Of a DNA stretch of 64,000 bases, positions 18,003-26,339 are shown one piece after another. A model generated the notes under the pieces. That model saw only the letters and a list, made by a program, of their open reading frames with translations, made no database searches and was not told the origin of the DNA. Numbering within the stretch: the first letter of the stretch is position 1; every line of letters starts with the position of its first letter. The translations under genes were made by a program, and so were the position numbers. The stretch is from Clostridiales bacterium (GTDB lineage Bacteria > Bacillota > Clostridia > Christensenellales > Borkfalkiaceae): the NCBI GenBank assembly GCA_015069425.1, contig SVIP01000001.1, positions 310,001 through 374,000 of the forward strand, in the 5' to 3' direction.

Positions 18003-18677
18003 ATGCTTAAAGAAAACCTTGAAAAAGTATTAAACGAAATATCAAGCGGAAATAATTTAGGCGAAGAAATAACACTTGTTGGCGCTACTAAAACTATGAC
18101 CTATGAAACAATAAACGAGGCAATCTCTTATGGACTAAAGGTAGTCGCTGAAAATAAAGTACAAGAATTTAATCAAAAAACTGAGTTCATTAGTGGTGCG
18201 TCACAGCACTTTATAGGGCATTTGCAAACTAATAAGGTTAAGTATTTAGTGGGAAAAGTTGAACTTATCCACTCTGTTGATAGCATACATCTAGCCGAAG
18301 AAATTGATAAAGTCGCAAAAAAGAGAAATCTTATACAAGACGTTTTAATAGAGGTTAATATCGGAGGTGAACTTTCTAAAAGTGGCTTTGACTTTTCTAA
18401 CGCTAAAGAAAACGTTCTTGAAATTGCTAGCAAATATTCTAACATACGCATTATTGGGCTTATGGCAATGCTTCCCCACTCTGATAACCAACAACTCTTA
18501 GCAGAGTTAACAAAAAAAATGCGTAATTTGTTTGATGAAATTAAAGTTAAAGGGTTACCGTTTACCTATCTTTCAGTTGGAATGAGTAACGATTATAAAA
18601 TCGCTATACAAAACGGAAGTAACATGATAAGACTTGGACGGACTATATTTGGAGAAAGAAACTACGGAGTAAAATAA
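18003..18677 (+). CDS. PLP homeostasis protein (YggS/YlmE family)
   Basis: Pyridoxal-phosphate-binding TIM-barrel protein of the YggS/YlmE/PROSC family, which buffers intracellular PLP and has no known catalytic reaction. The 224-aa length fits. The PLP lysine lies in VGATKTM; further motifs are ENKVQEF, HFIGHLQTNKVKY, VLIEVNIGGELSKSG, GLMAMLPHS and the phosphate-binding LSVGMSNDYKIAIQNGSNMIRLG. The start at 18003 is two bases after the dapB stop; an upstream in-frame ATG would overlap dapB by 41 bases and has no ribosome site. Next to sepF it matches the Firmicute ylmE-sepF arrangement in the cell-division region. Confidence 0.95.
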   Translation: MLKENLEKVLNEISSGNNLGEEITLVGATKTMTYETINEAISYGLKVVAENKVQEFNQKTEFISGASQHFIGHLQTNKVKYLVGKVELIHSVDSIHLAEEIDKVAKKRNLIQDVLIEVNIGGELSKSGFDFSNAKENVLEIASKYSNIRIIGLMAMLPHSDNQQLLAELTKKMRNLFDEIKVKGLPFTYLSVGMSNDYKIAIQNGSNMIRLGRTIFGERNYGVK

Positions 18678-18679
18678 AT

Positions 18680-19003
18680 ATGGGATTATTCGATATTTTT
18701 GGGAAAGAACCTAAAACAAAAACCGACCGCACTTCAAGGCTAAGTTTTAACGATACTTTAGAAACTGGAAAAGATGCGCCTGTTGCTGTATTTAGTCCTG
18801 AAAGTTATAAAGATATTGAAGTTATAATCGACACTTTACGTTCGGGAAAAAATGCGATTGTTCATTTAACTATGCTTAAGACCGATACCGCTATAAGAGT
18901 TTTAGACATGCTATCTGGCGCAATTTACGCTTTGGGCGGTGGTGTGTATGAAATGGGAAAAAATATTTTTATGTTTTCCCCCTCTGGCGTAGAAGTTCTG
19001 TAA
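18680..19003 (+). CDS. sepF: Cell division protein SepF
   Basis: Membrane-associated FtsZ partner that tethers and bundles the Z-ring in Gram-positive bacteria. The 107-aa protein has a short N-terminal amphipathic anchor (MGLFDIFG), a linker, and the compact SepF core from about residue 30 with SFNDT..., the SGKN-like loop RSGKNAIVHL and the C-terminal GGGVYEMGKNIFMFSPSGVEV. It is shorter than Bacillus SepF (about 150 aa), mainly in the linker. It starts three bases after yggS and ends the operon at the terminator 19028-19054. Confidence 0.95.
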   Translation: MGLFDIFGKEPKTKTDRTSRLSFNDTLETGKDAPVAVFSPESYKDIEVIIDTLRSGKNAIVHLTMLKTDTAIRVLDMLSGAIYALGGGVYEMGKNIFMFSPSGVEVL

Positions 19004-19027
19004 ATTAATATTCAAATTTTCATATAC

Positions 19028-19054
19028 AAAAAGGCAGGTGAAACCTGCCTTTTT
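19028..19054 (+). terminator. Terminator of the asd-sepF operon
   Basis: AAAAAGGCAGG pairs with CCTGCCTTTTT around GTGAAA-type loop bases, followed by GTCTTTT. The symmetrical A/T tracts let it serve aspA, which converges from the right, as well. Confidence 0.85.
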
Positions 19055-19103
19055 GTCTTTTCTACGCAAAATATTATGACGACCTTTGCGAGAAACAACG
19101 AAA

Positions 19104-20483
19104 TTAAATCATATTCTTTGGATTTAATATTTTGTCTAATTCTTCAACCGAGGCTATGTTTTCGCTAATCAAAATTTCTCTAACGTTCTTTTTTTCCTTT
19201 AACGCTTTTTTAGCTATTTTAGATGCCTTGGTATAACCTATGTAAGGGCAAAGAGCGGTAATGATACCAATACTCCTTTCAACCTCGTCTTCGCAGTTAT
19301 CTACATTTACAGTAATTCCATCAATACAATCCTTTTTAAATACCTTGACACCATTAGTAAGGGTTTCAAGGGATTCAAATAAACAATGGAAAATTATAGG
19401 TTCAAATGCATTTAATTCTAACTGTCCCCCCTCAACTGCAAGTGTTATTGTAGTATCGTTACCGATCACATTAAATGCTATTTGATTTATTACCTCTGGA
19501 ATAACAGGATTAATCTTTCCAGGCATTATCGATGAACCATTTTGTTTTGGCGGTAAATTAATTTCAGAAAAACCCGTTCTTGGTCCTGAAGACATAAGTC
19601 TTAAATCGTTTGCAATTTTAGAAAGTGTTGTAGCGCAAGATTTGACAATCCCTGAAACGTATACAAAACCATCTAAATTTTGTGTAGCATCTATAAGATC
19701 ATCTGCTTGCGACAAATCCAAACCAGTAATCTTGACAAGATTTGGTACGATTTTTTTGATATAATCCTTATCAGCGTTAATACCAGTACCAATTGCCGTT
19801 CCGCCCATATTAATTTTAGACAATTCTTTTTTAGCTTTCTTAAAACGGATTATATCACGTTTAATTGCTGATGCATAAGCAGAAAAACTTTGCCCGAAAC
19901 TAATTGGCACTGCATCTTGCATTTCAGTTCTTCCCATCTTTATAACAGATTTAAATTCTTTTGCTTTTCTTTGCAAAGCAGTATAAAAATCTGAAAGTGC
20001 AACTATAGCCTTGTCTAACAATCTAATCGTCGCAATCTTACCTGCACTTGGGAAAACATCGTTTGTCGATTGTCCACAATTTACGTGGTCATTTGGATGT
20101 ACAATCGCATAGTCGCCCTTATTTCCACCTAAAATCTCAATTGCTCGATTTGCAACAACCTCATTTGCGTTCATATTCAAAGAAGTTCCTGCTCCGCCTT
20201 GTATTGCATCAACCAAAAAATTATCTAAGAACTTCCCGCTTAGTATTTCTTCACATGCTTGCACCATTGCTTCAACGATTTTTTTATCAATAATATTAAC
20301 TTCACCGTTAGTAATAGCGCTCGCCTTTTTGATTTCAATAATAGCCCTAATAAATTCTGAATGTACTTTTGTTCCGCTTATCCTAAAATTTTCATAAGCC
20401 CTTAATGTTTGTACGCCATAATACGCATCAATTGGTACTTCTTTACTACCTATAGAATCATTTTCTAGTCTAAATTCACACAT
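19104..20483 (-). CDS. aspA: Aspartate ammonia-lyase (aspartase)
   Basis: Converts L-aspartate to fumarate and ammonia. The 459-aa protein belongs to the fumarase/aspartase superfamily: family blocks are VHPNDHVNCGQSTND (substrate loop), MGRTEMQDAVPI, and the catalytic-loop signature GSSIMPGKINPVIPE. Assignment to aspartase rather than class II fumarase rests on the ERDxxG-like N-terminal region (RLENDSIGSKEVP), overall fit and the lysine of GKINPV; fumarase cannot be fully excluded. It lies alone, divergent from a LysR gene, and both are read from the symmetric promoter at 20518-20549. The ribosome site is weak (GGAT). Confidence 0.9.
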   Translation of the reverse strand: MCEFRLENDSIGSKEVPIDAYYGVQTLRAYENFRISGTKVHSEFIRAIIEIKKASAITNGEVNIIDKKIVEAMVQACEEILSGKFLDNFLVDAIQGGAGTSLNMNANEVVANRAIEILGGNKGDYAIVHPNDHVNCGQSTNDVFPSAGKIATIRLLDKAIVALSDFYTALQRKAKEFKSVIKMGRTEMQDAVPISFGQSFSAYASAIKRDIIRFKKAKKELSKINMGGTAIGTGINADKDYIKKIVPNLVKITGLDLSQADDLIDATQNLDGFVYVSGIVKSCATTLSKIANDLRLMSSGPRTGFSEINLPPKQNGSSIMPGKINPVIPEVINQIAFNVIGNDTTITLAVEGGQLELNAFEPIIFHCLFESLETLTNGVKVFKKDCIDGITVNVDNCEDEVERSIGIITALCPYIGYTKASKIAKKALKEKKNVREILISENIASVEELDKILNPKNMI

Positions 20484-20517
20484 TTATAAAATCCAAAATA
20501 ATTTTTCTTTCTATGAC

Positions 20518-20549
20518 TTGATTATACTACAAAAATGTGATATAATCAA
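20518..20549. promoter_or_regulatory. Symmetric divergent promoter shared by aspA and lysR
   Basis: TTGATTATA (20518-20526) and TATAATCAA (20541-20549) are perfect inverted arms 14 bases apart. Read rightwards they give TTGATT, 17-base spacer, TATAAT for lysR; read leftwards exactly the same set for aspA. The two promoters are superimposed, so polymerase can occupy only one direction at a time. The palindrome (ATTAT-N-ATAAT, T-N-A type ends) is also a likely LysR operator. Confidence 0.8.
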
Positions 20550-20598
20550 ATACATATAAAATCATAATTATTATAACTTTTAAGTTATTGGTGTAAAA

Positions 20599-21534
20599 AT
20601 GTTTAGGAACAAAGAATACGTTTTAACAGTAGTAAAAGAAAAAGGATTTACAAAGGCGGCGGAAACTCTGTTTGTTTCACAGCCCTCGCTTTCCTCTTCA
20701 ATTAAAAGGATTGAAGAAAAGATAGGCTCTCCTATATTCGACAGGTCAAGCACACCCGTAACGTTGACTGAAGTTGGACAAGAATACGTTAAATACGCAT
20801 TAGAAATTGAAGAGAAAGAAAATGATTTTGCTAGATACGTTTCTGACCATACAAATCTGCTCGCCGGCACAATTAAGCTTGGCGGAAGTAGTTTCTTTGC
20901 CTCTTTTATGCTACCTGAAATGGTATCAGAATTTAACAAAAAACACCCTAAAATTAAGTTTGAAATTTTCGAAGACAGCACCAAAAATTTAATGAATAAA
21001 CTAAGTATGGGAAATCTTGATTTAGTTATCGACAATGCCACTGTAACTGACGAAAATATAATTTCTGAAATTTACACAACTGAGAGAATTTTGCTTGCCG
21101 TTCCTAAAAAATTAGAAATCAACAACCAATTAAGCAAATACCGTATGTCTGCGGAAGATATTAAGTTAGATAAACACTTAGAAAATGCTAAAAGCGTAGA
21201 ACTTGAAAAGTTTAGAAATGAAAAATTTATATTATTAAATCACGAAAACGACACAGGTAAACGAGCCGAAAAACTGTTTAGAAAGTACGGAATTGAACCT
21301 AAAACCATATTCCACTTAGACCAACAGGTAACCGCTTATAACGTTTCTTGCACAGGTATGGGCATTTCATTTGTTAGCGACACATTAGTTAAACGTATCG
21401 GCGCCTCGCCTGAAATTTACTACTATAAACTTCCCGACAAGTCGACAGTCAGAAATATATATTTATATCAAAAGAAAAATCATTACCTCTCGCTTTCAGC
21501 AAGAAAATTTATCGAATACAATATAAAACAATAA
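20599..21534 (+). CDS. LysR-family transcriptional regulator
   Basis: LysR-type regulator of 311 aa. Residues 1-60 form the winged helix-turn-helix (FTKAAETLFVSQPSLSSSIKRIEEKIGSPIFDRS, shown here only in part: AAETLFVSQPSLSSSIKRIE); residues 88-300 are the two-lobed effector domain. A short Lys/Glu insertion (residues 170-205) is unusual compared with the family. Divergent orientation from aspA with a common palindromic promoter is the classic LysR layout, so aspA is the predicted target, with aspartate, fumarate or another dicarboxylate as possible coinducer. The permease gene at 21585-22943 converges on it and is not obviously co-regulated. Confidence 0.9.
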   Translation: MFRNKEYVLTVVKEKGFTKAAETLFVSQPSLSSSIKRIEEKIGSPIFDRSSTPVTLTEVGQEYVKYALEIEEKENDFARYVSDHTNLLAGTIKLGGSSFFASFMLPEMVSEFNKKHPKIKFEIFEDSTKNLMNKLSMGNLDLVIDNATVTDENIISEIYTTERILLAVPKKLEINNQLSKYRMSAEDIKLDKHLENAKSVELEKFRNEKFILLNHENDTGKRAEKLFRKYGIEPKTIFHLDQQVTAYNVSCTGMGISFVSDTLVKRIGASPEIYYYKLPDKSTVRNIYLYQKKNHYLSLSARKFIEYNIKQ

Positions 21535-21567
21535 AAAATCGCACGGAAATTCTCCGTGCGATTTTTT
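21535..21567. terminator. Bidirectional terminator between lysR and the permease gene
   Basis: AAAATCGCACGGA and TCCGTGCGATTTT form a long stem with a five-base loop, flanked by A and T runs. It serves lysR on the plus strand and the converging permease gene on the minus strand. Confidence 0.85.
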
Positions 21568-21584
21568 ATTCTATTAATGACAAA

Positions 21585-22943
21585 TTATAATCCCCATACC
21601 AACCAAGTTAATATATATCCACCAAGTACGGCAACTAACGTAAATGGTATTCCAATTTTAAAGAAGTCTGATGATTTAACTTTATACCCCTCTTTATTAA
21701 GCATACCGATAGCGACAACGTTTGCAGACGCCCCAACAGGTGTAATATTCCCGCCAAGCGTTGCACCACATAAAAGACCGAAGTATAGCAAATAAGCCGT
21801 AGAAGATGGTGCATTTAAGCCAGCAACTAAACCTTGGATTACCGGCAACATTGTTGCCACGTAGGGAATATTATCAATAAATGCAGAAATAAGAACAGAT
21901 GCAAAAACAATGAGAGTATATAGTAAGAATATATTTTTACTACCAACTTTAACGAACATTTCGCTTATATCGTTGATAATTCCCACAGATTCTACCGCTC
22001 TAATTATAATAAATAAGAAAATTAAGAATAAAACGGTTGGGAAATCGATAGTTCCTATAACGGTTTTAACCGCTTGTCTCTTTCCACCAATAAACTCTGT
22101 ATTACCATAATCATTGCCATTTTGAACCCTCTTTGCCGTTGCAATATGATAAATTAAACATATTATACCAAACCCTAGACAAACTAAACCATTTATATGA
22201 CTAGAAACAAAGCCCTCAGGAAAAGGAATAAACGAACATGCCATCAAGCACAATATATTCAAAATCAACATGTAGGTAGGAAAAAGTGTTGTAACTTTGA
22301 TTTGTTCTGAAATATATTCAAATTTTTTATTTTGTTTTCTAAAAATAAATACTAGAACTGGAACAGTTAAAAGCGCGCCTAATTCTACCGCAAAGAAAAT
22401 AGAAATTTTACCGTCAAGCACGAAAAACTCCATAAAATCCATATCGGCAAAACCGCCAAGCATAACAGAGGTTGTATCCCCTACTAAGGTTGCTGCACCT
22501 TGCAAATTACTTGAAACAGCAATACTTATTAAAACAGGAATAGGTGAAACGCCAACTTTTTTAGCAACTGCAAGACCGATAGGTGCGAGCATTAAAACGG
22601 TAGCAACGTTATCAACAAACGCAGAAATTACTCCGCTTAAAACTGAAAGCAATACCAAAACCCACATAGCGTTAGGTATACTTGATATTAGTTTATCTGC
22701 AAGTTTATTGGGCATACCCGATTCAGAAAAAAGTCCAACAGTAATCATTATCCCAACAAGCATCATTACAACATTATAATTGATTGCACCGCTAACCGCC
22801 TCATGCCAAAGCATATCGCCAGAAATCGAGCAAGCGACTGCCAAAATCAAGGCTGTTACACCCGTTACGTACGGCTTATATTTGGGCAATGCAATTACCA
22901 AAATATACATTATAACAAATAAAATTAAAACAAAAATCTTCAT
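21585..22943 (-). CDS. ArsB/NhaD-type ion permease (IT superfamily)
   Basis: A 452-aa inner-membrane carrier with about 11-12 hydrophobic segments. Two related halves each contain a signature turn: SAFVDNVATVLMLAPIG and SAFIDNIPYVATMLPVI, plus NLQGAATLVGDTTS and GATLGGNITPVGASANV, all typical of the ArsB/NhaD/SLC13-like ion transporter superfamily. Members move arsenite, Na+/H+ or dicarboxylates; the substrate cannot be read here. No arsenic genes are near. The proximity of aspA makes a carboxylate or sodium role plausible. The start at 22943 is preferred because GGAG lies seven bases upstream; a TTG four codons earlier overlaps that site. Confidence 0.85.
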   Translation of the reverse strand: MKIFVLILFVIMYILVIALPKYKPYVTGVTALILAVACSISGDMLWHEAVSGAINYNVVMMLVGIMITVGLFSESGMPNKLADKLISSIPNAMWVLVLLSVLSGVISAFVDNVATVLMLAPIGLAVAKKVGVSPIPVLISIAVSSNLQGAATLVGDTTSVMLGGFADMDFMEFFVLDGKISIFFAVELGALLTVPVLVFIFRKQNKKFEYISEQIKVTTLFPTYMLILNILCLMACSFIPFPEGFVSSHINGLVCLGFGIICLIYHIATAKRVQNGNDYGNTEFIGGKRQAVKTVIGTIDFPTVLFLIFLFIIIRAVESVGIINDISEMFVKVGSKNIFLLYTLIVFASVLISAFIDNIPYVATMLPVIQGLVAGLNAPSSTAYLLYFGLLCGATLGGNITPVGASANVVAIGMLNKEGYKVKSSDFFKIGIPFTLVAVLGGYILTWLVWGL

Positions 22944-22982
22944 TTGAAACTCCAATTATTTTCTTTAAGTATAACCAAAAAA

Positions 22983-23015
22983 AAGACTTTTATTGCAGAT
23001 AGCAATAAAAGTCTT
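22983..23015 (-). terminator. Terminator of the LDH/MDH gene
   Basis: AAGACTTTTATTGC (22983-22996) pairs perfectly with GCAATAAAAGTCTT (23002-23015); on the minus strand it is followed by eight T. It lies about 100 bases past the dehydrogenase stop. Confidence 0.85.
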
Positions 23016-23116
23016 GTTAAAATCACTACAAAGTAACTTTGCATTACCGGACAAAAGTCGTTCTGACGATAATGCACACGCAAAATTGCGCTAACTACTC
23101 CCTTTTACACTCCAAA
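23016..23116 (-). other. Structured 3' untranslated stretch of the LDH/MDH gene
   Basis: Between the stop and the terminator the minus strand contains nested inverted repeats: TGCATTA with TAATGCA (about 23042-23080) enclosing a small TCGT/ACGA hairpin, and CGCAA with TTGCG next to it. No coding frame is apparent. It may stabilise the mRNA or be processed to a small RNA. Confidence 0.4.
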
Positions 23117-24082
23117 CTATCTAACGTTCAATGCGTTAAACGTTGCATCAAGAGATGCAAGTTTTTCAGAGAATAATTTCATTTCTTCTTCAGGTAGCGG
23201 AACTTCGATAATTTCCTTTAAGCCACAGCCACCAACCTTACAAAGAACACCCGTGCAAAGGTCTTTTGCTCCATATTCACCGTCAAGATAAGTTGCAAGT
23301 GATAAAATAGTTTCAGTATCAGAAACCAATGCCTTAACTAATTGAACGGTAGATGCTGCGATTGCATAGAAAGTTGCACCCTTAGCCTTAATAACTTTTG
23401 AACCTGCAGCAACCATTCCTGTATAAATATTGCTAAGTTCAGTTTCAAGTTCATCTTCTTTTACGCCCATAATCTTTGTGCAGTATTCTCTAATGTTCAT
23501 ACCGCAAACGGTACAAAGACTCCAAGGAGACATACAAGCATCACCGTGTTCACCGAACACGTAAGCATTTACGTTAGATGCATCTACTTTACAGTATGAA
23601 GCAACTGCTTGGATAAGACGGTTAGAATCAAGCAAAGTACCAGTACCGATTACTTGTTCTTTTCTTAAACCAGCATCTTTCATTAAAACATAGGTCATAA
23701 CGTCAACTGGGTTAGAAACAACTACGTATAAAGCGTCAGGAGCAATTTTCTTAAAATCATTTGCCTTAATAACGCTCTTTAAGATACCAACGTTAATTCC
23801 AGCCAAATCTAATCTTGTTTGACCAGGCTTTCTACCAACGCCAAAAGTTAAAATAACTATATCAGAACCTGCAACGTCTGCATAATCCCCACACCAAATT
23901 TTACAAGCAGGTACACAAGCGGCACATTGAGTAATGTCAAGTGCTTCACCCTCTGCCTTTTCTTTATTAATATCAACTAAAACTATTTCTGAACAAACCC
24001 CTTGAAGTGTCAATGCATATGCAATTGTTGCACCTACGTTACCTGCGCCTAAAATCGAAATCTTTCTCTTTTTCTGTATCAT
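23117..24082 (-). CDS. ldh: L-lactate/malate dehydrogenase family enzyme
   Basis: NAD-dependent 2-hydroxyacid dehydrogenase of 321 aa. The Rossmann start is ISILGAGNVGATIAYAL; the catalytic histidine lies in GEHGDACMSPW and substrate-binding arginines in GQTRLDLAG (Arg90) and DSNRLIQAV. The loop before Arg90 reads GVGRKPGQTR: the specificity position that is Gln in classical LDH (NQKPGETR) is Arg84, the residue used by malate dehydrogenases to bind the second carboxylate. Other positions (TRLDL, KGATFYAIA) are LDH-like. The same mixed loop occurs in clostridial proteins usually annotated as LDH, so the substrate may be pyruvate or oxaloacetate. The ribosome site is AGGAGAG. It is transcribed alone. 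Confidence 0.85.
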   Translation of the reverse strand: MIQKKRKISILGAGNVGATIAYALTLQGVCSEIVLVDINKEKAEGEALDITQCAACVPACKIWCGDYADVAGSDIVILTFGVGRKPGQTRLDLAGINVGILKSVIKANDFKKIAPDALYVVVSNPVDVMTYVLMKDAGLRKEQVIGTGTLLDSNRLIQAVASYCKVDASNVNAYVFGEHGDACMSPWSLCTVCGMNIREYCTKIMGVKEDELETELSNIYTGMVAAGSKVIKAKGATFYAIAASTVQLVKALVSDTETILSLATYLDGEYGAKDLCTGVLCKVGGCGLKEIIEVPLPEEEMKLFSEKLASLDATFNALNVR

Positions 24083-24212
24083 TTTGCCGATTCTCTCCTA
24101 TTATGTTTATTACTTATATGATACACTAAAAGTGCGTTTTTTACAAATGTTTTTTGCTTTTTTTGGAAAAATCTTGCATAAATTTTAGGTTATAATAGAT
24201 ATATCTTTTTTA

Positions 24213-25568
24213 CTATGACTTGTCTTTATTGATTATTTCCTTTGAAATTTCGTAAATATCTCCCGCTCCTAAAAATATTATCTTTTTTACTTTATCATCT
24301 ATTTGTCCGATTTTTTCTTCTAATTCATCTTTATTTAAGGCGAGCATTGCTTGACGATTTTTTTCAAATATTTTTTCAAACAACACACTTTCGCTCCCCT
24401 CTCTATCAAATTTCTCACGAGCAGGATAAGTTTTATAAATAATTGTTTTTTCTTTTTCTAAAACTTTTACAAAATCCACCATTAAACTTTTTGTTCTCGA
24501 ATATGTATGCGGTTGAAACACAACGGCAAAATCCTCCCCTAAATCACGAAAGGCATTTAAAGTCGCAAGTATTTCTCGTGGGTGATGTGCGTAATCTGCA
24601 AAGCATTCTACTTCTTTTATCTTCCCTAAATATTCCGCACGTCGTTTTATACCGCCAAAGTTTTCCAAAGCGTCTTTAACAACTAAAAAAGGAACATTTA
24701 ATACTTGAGAAAGCGCAAAAGTAGCAAGTGCATTATAAACGTTGTGTCTGCCTATTAATGACAGCTTGATCCTGCCAACTGGGCGGTCATAAGCACACAC
24801 TGTGAAAGAATACCCCTTACCGTTATAAGATAGATTTTTAGCACTAAAATTAGCTCTATTTTCTATACCAAAAGTAACGGTAGACTGATTAAAAAATTCA
24901 TCAGCGTGTTTATCGTCCGCATTTATTAGACATAAAGTATCTTTTGAAAAGGTCTTAAAAGCATTAACAATCTCTTGTTCATTTTTATAACAATCCGTAT
25001 GGTCGTTATCAACGTTTAATATAACTGAAATATCTGGTCTTAAGTCAAGAAAATTTCGCTGATATTCACAGGCTTCCGCCACTATCAAATCTTTTTCACC
25101 TAACCTATAATTTCCAAAAGAACTACTTTCCCCACCCAAGAATACCGTTGGATTCATGTTTGATAAAATGAGCATATCTGCAATCATTGCAGTTGCCGTA
25201 GTTTTTCCGTGACTACCCGACACCGCAATCGAACGCTTGTACTCCTCCATTATTCTGCCAAGCAGTTCGCTCCTTTTAATTAAAGGAATATTTTTTCGCT
25301 TAGCAAACTTTATTTCAGGATTTGATTGACCTACTGCAGAAGTATAGACTACTGCGTCAGCGTTTTTAGCGTAACTTGCAGAGTGTTTTGAATAAACGGT
25401 TATTCCTAATTCAGACAACTTTGAAAAATTCTCGTTTTTATTAATATCTGAACCACTAACAATAAGTCCTTGCTCCGATAAAAAACAAGCAAGACCGCTC
25501 ATAGATACACCGCCAATACCAGTAAAATGAATTTTAACTTTTTTATTATTCAATAAAATCTTGTCCAT
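24213..25568 (-). CDS. murC: UDP-N-acetylmuramate--L-alanine ligase
   Basis: Adds the first amino acid, L-alanine, to UDP-MurNAc in peptidoglycan synthesis. The 451-aa Mur ligase has the N-terminal domain with HFTGIGGVSMSGLA, the ATP-binding central domain with GSHGKTTATAMIADML (P-loop), ACEYQRNFLDL and NVDNDHTDCY, and the C-terminal domain with FADYAHHPREI and VFQPHTYSRTKSL, all diagnostic of MurC. It stands alone, divergent from spoVG across an AT-rich gap. A clear promoter for it was not identified. Confidence 0.97.
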   Translation of the reverse strand: MDKILLNNKKVKIHFTGIGGVSMSGLACFLSEQGLIVSGSDINKNENFSKLSELGITVYSKHSASYAKNADAVVYTSAVGQSNPEIKFAKRKNIPLIKRSELLGRIMEEYKRSIAVSGSHGKTTATAMIADMLILSNMNPTVFLGGESSSFGNYRLGEKDLIVAEACEYQRNFLDLRPDISVILNVDNDHTDCYKNEQEIVNAFKTFSKDTLCLINADDKHADEFFNQSTVTFGIENRANFSAKNLSYNGKGYSFTVCAYDRPVGRIKLSLIGRHNVYNALATFALSQVLNVPFLVVKDALENFGGIKRRAEYLGKIKEVECFADYAHHPREILATLNAFRDLGEDFAVVFQPHTYSRTKSLMVDFVKVLEKEKTIIYKTYPAREKFDREGSESVLFEKIFEKNRQAMLALNKDELEEKIGQIDDKVKKIIFLGAGDIYEISKEIINKDKS

Positions 25569-25642
25569 ACGATATTTTATGCGTTTTTTGAGGGTTTTAT
25601 GGCAAAAACTTTAAAAAAATTAATATTTTTTTTAAAAACCTA

Positions 25643-25671
25643 TTGAAATTAATATAATAATATGATAAAAT
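25643..25671 (+). promoter_or_regulatory. spoVG promoter
   Basis: TTGAAA (25643-25648), 17-base spacer, TAAAAT (25666-25671), about 30 bases before the spoVG start; a good sigma-A-type promoter. No sigma-H-like elements were recognised. Confidence 0.7.
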
Positions 25672-25703
25672 ATATATAATATTTGTTAAGGAAGGTAACG
25701 AAA

Positions 25704-25976
25704 ATGAAAATCACAGACGTAAGAGTACGCATTGTCAAAAAAGACGACAGCAAATTAAAAGCTGTTGCATCAGTTACCTTTGATGACTGTTTTGTAGTTC
25801 ACGACATCAAGGTTATCGAAGGCAACGAAGGTTATTTTATTGCTATGCCATCAAGAAAAACAGGCGACGGCGAATATAAAGATATTGCGCACCCGATTAA
25901 AACGGAAACAAGAGAAGAACTTATCAAAGTTATTCTTTCAGCGTTTGAAGAAGAAAAAGCAAAACCCGTTGAATAA
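25704..25976 (+). CDS. spoVG: SpoVG family RNA/DNA-binding regulator
   Basis: Small (90 aa) regulator conserved in Firmicutes; in Bacillus it affects asymmetric septation, and in Listeria and Staphylococcus it binds RNA or DNA. The sequence [20 protein letters not shown] (opening), [17 protein letters not shown] and YFIAMPSRK is the canonical SpoVG core; the C-terminal [18 protein letters not shown] completes it. The start at 25704 has GGAAGG upstream; an in-frame ATG 21 bases earlier lacks a site. It is monocistronic with a terminator at 26107-26130. Presence does not prove sporulation, since non-spore-formers also keep it. Confidence 0.96.
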   Translation: MKITDVRVRIVKKDDSKLKAVASVTFDDCFVVHDIKVIEGNEGYFIAMPSRKTGDGEYKDIAHPIKTETREELIKVILSAFEEEKAKPVE

Positions 25977-26106
25977 TTTCCGTATTAAATCAGTATCCTA
26001 CGTCTTAAGCCGTCAAGAAATCTTCTCGGCTTTGTTGTAGTATAATCGGAAAAGTTTAACCGCTTACAAAAAAACAACTAGCTATAAAAACATATTGCTA
26101 AACTTT

Positions 26107-26130
26107 AACACCTGTATCTGGTGTTTTTTT
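26107..26130 (+). terminator. spoVG terminator
   Basis: AACACC (26107-26112) and GGTGTT (26120-26125) flank a seven-base loop and are followed by a run of T. Confidence 0.75.
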
Positions 26131-26339
26131 GTTTTAAAAGCATGCAGTTAACATACATTTACAAAAAAAAGAGCGAGAATTACCGCTCTTCCATTAGGGA
26201 TTTTAATATTAATAAGGAAAATTCTTTTATAATTAAACTCAACTGCCAGTTGAGTTTTTTATATTTTAATTATTTTAAATAACTTTATAATTCAAATAAA
26301 ATGTTATATAATATATAAAAAAAGAATTTTAGGTGTGAA
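26131..26339. other. Intergenic stretch with two hairpins and a promoter before the serine dehydratase gene
   Basis: No gene was found. AAGAGCG/CGCTCTT (26169-26190) is followed on the minus strand by eight T, like a terminator without an obvious minus-strand gene. AAACTCAACT/AGTTGAGTTT (26235-26257) is a plus-strand terminator-like hairpin with a T run. TTTATA, 17-base spacer, TATAAT (26284-26312) is a plausible promoter for the gene at 26340. Confidence 0.5.
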
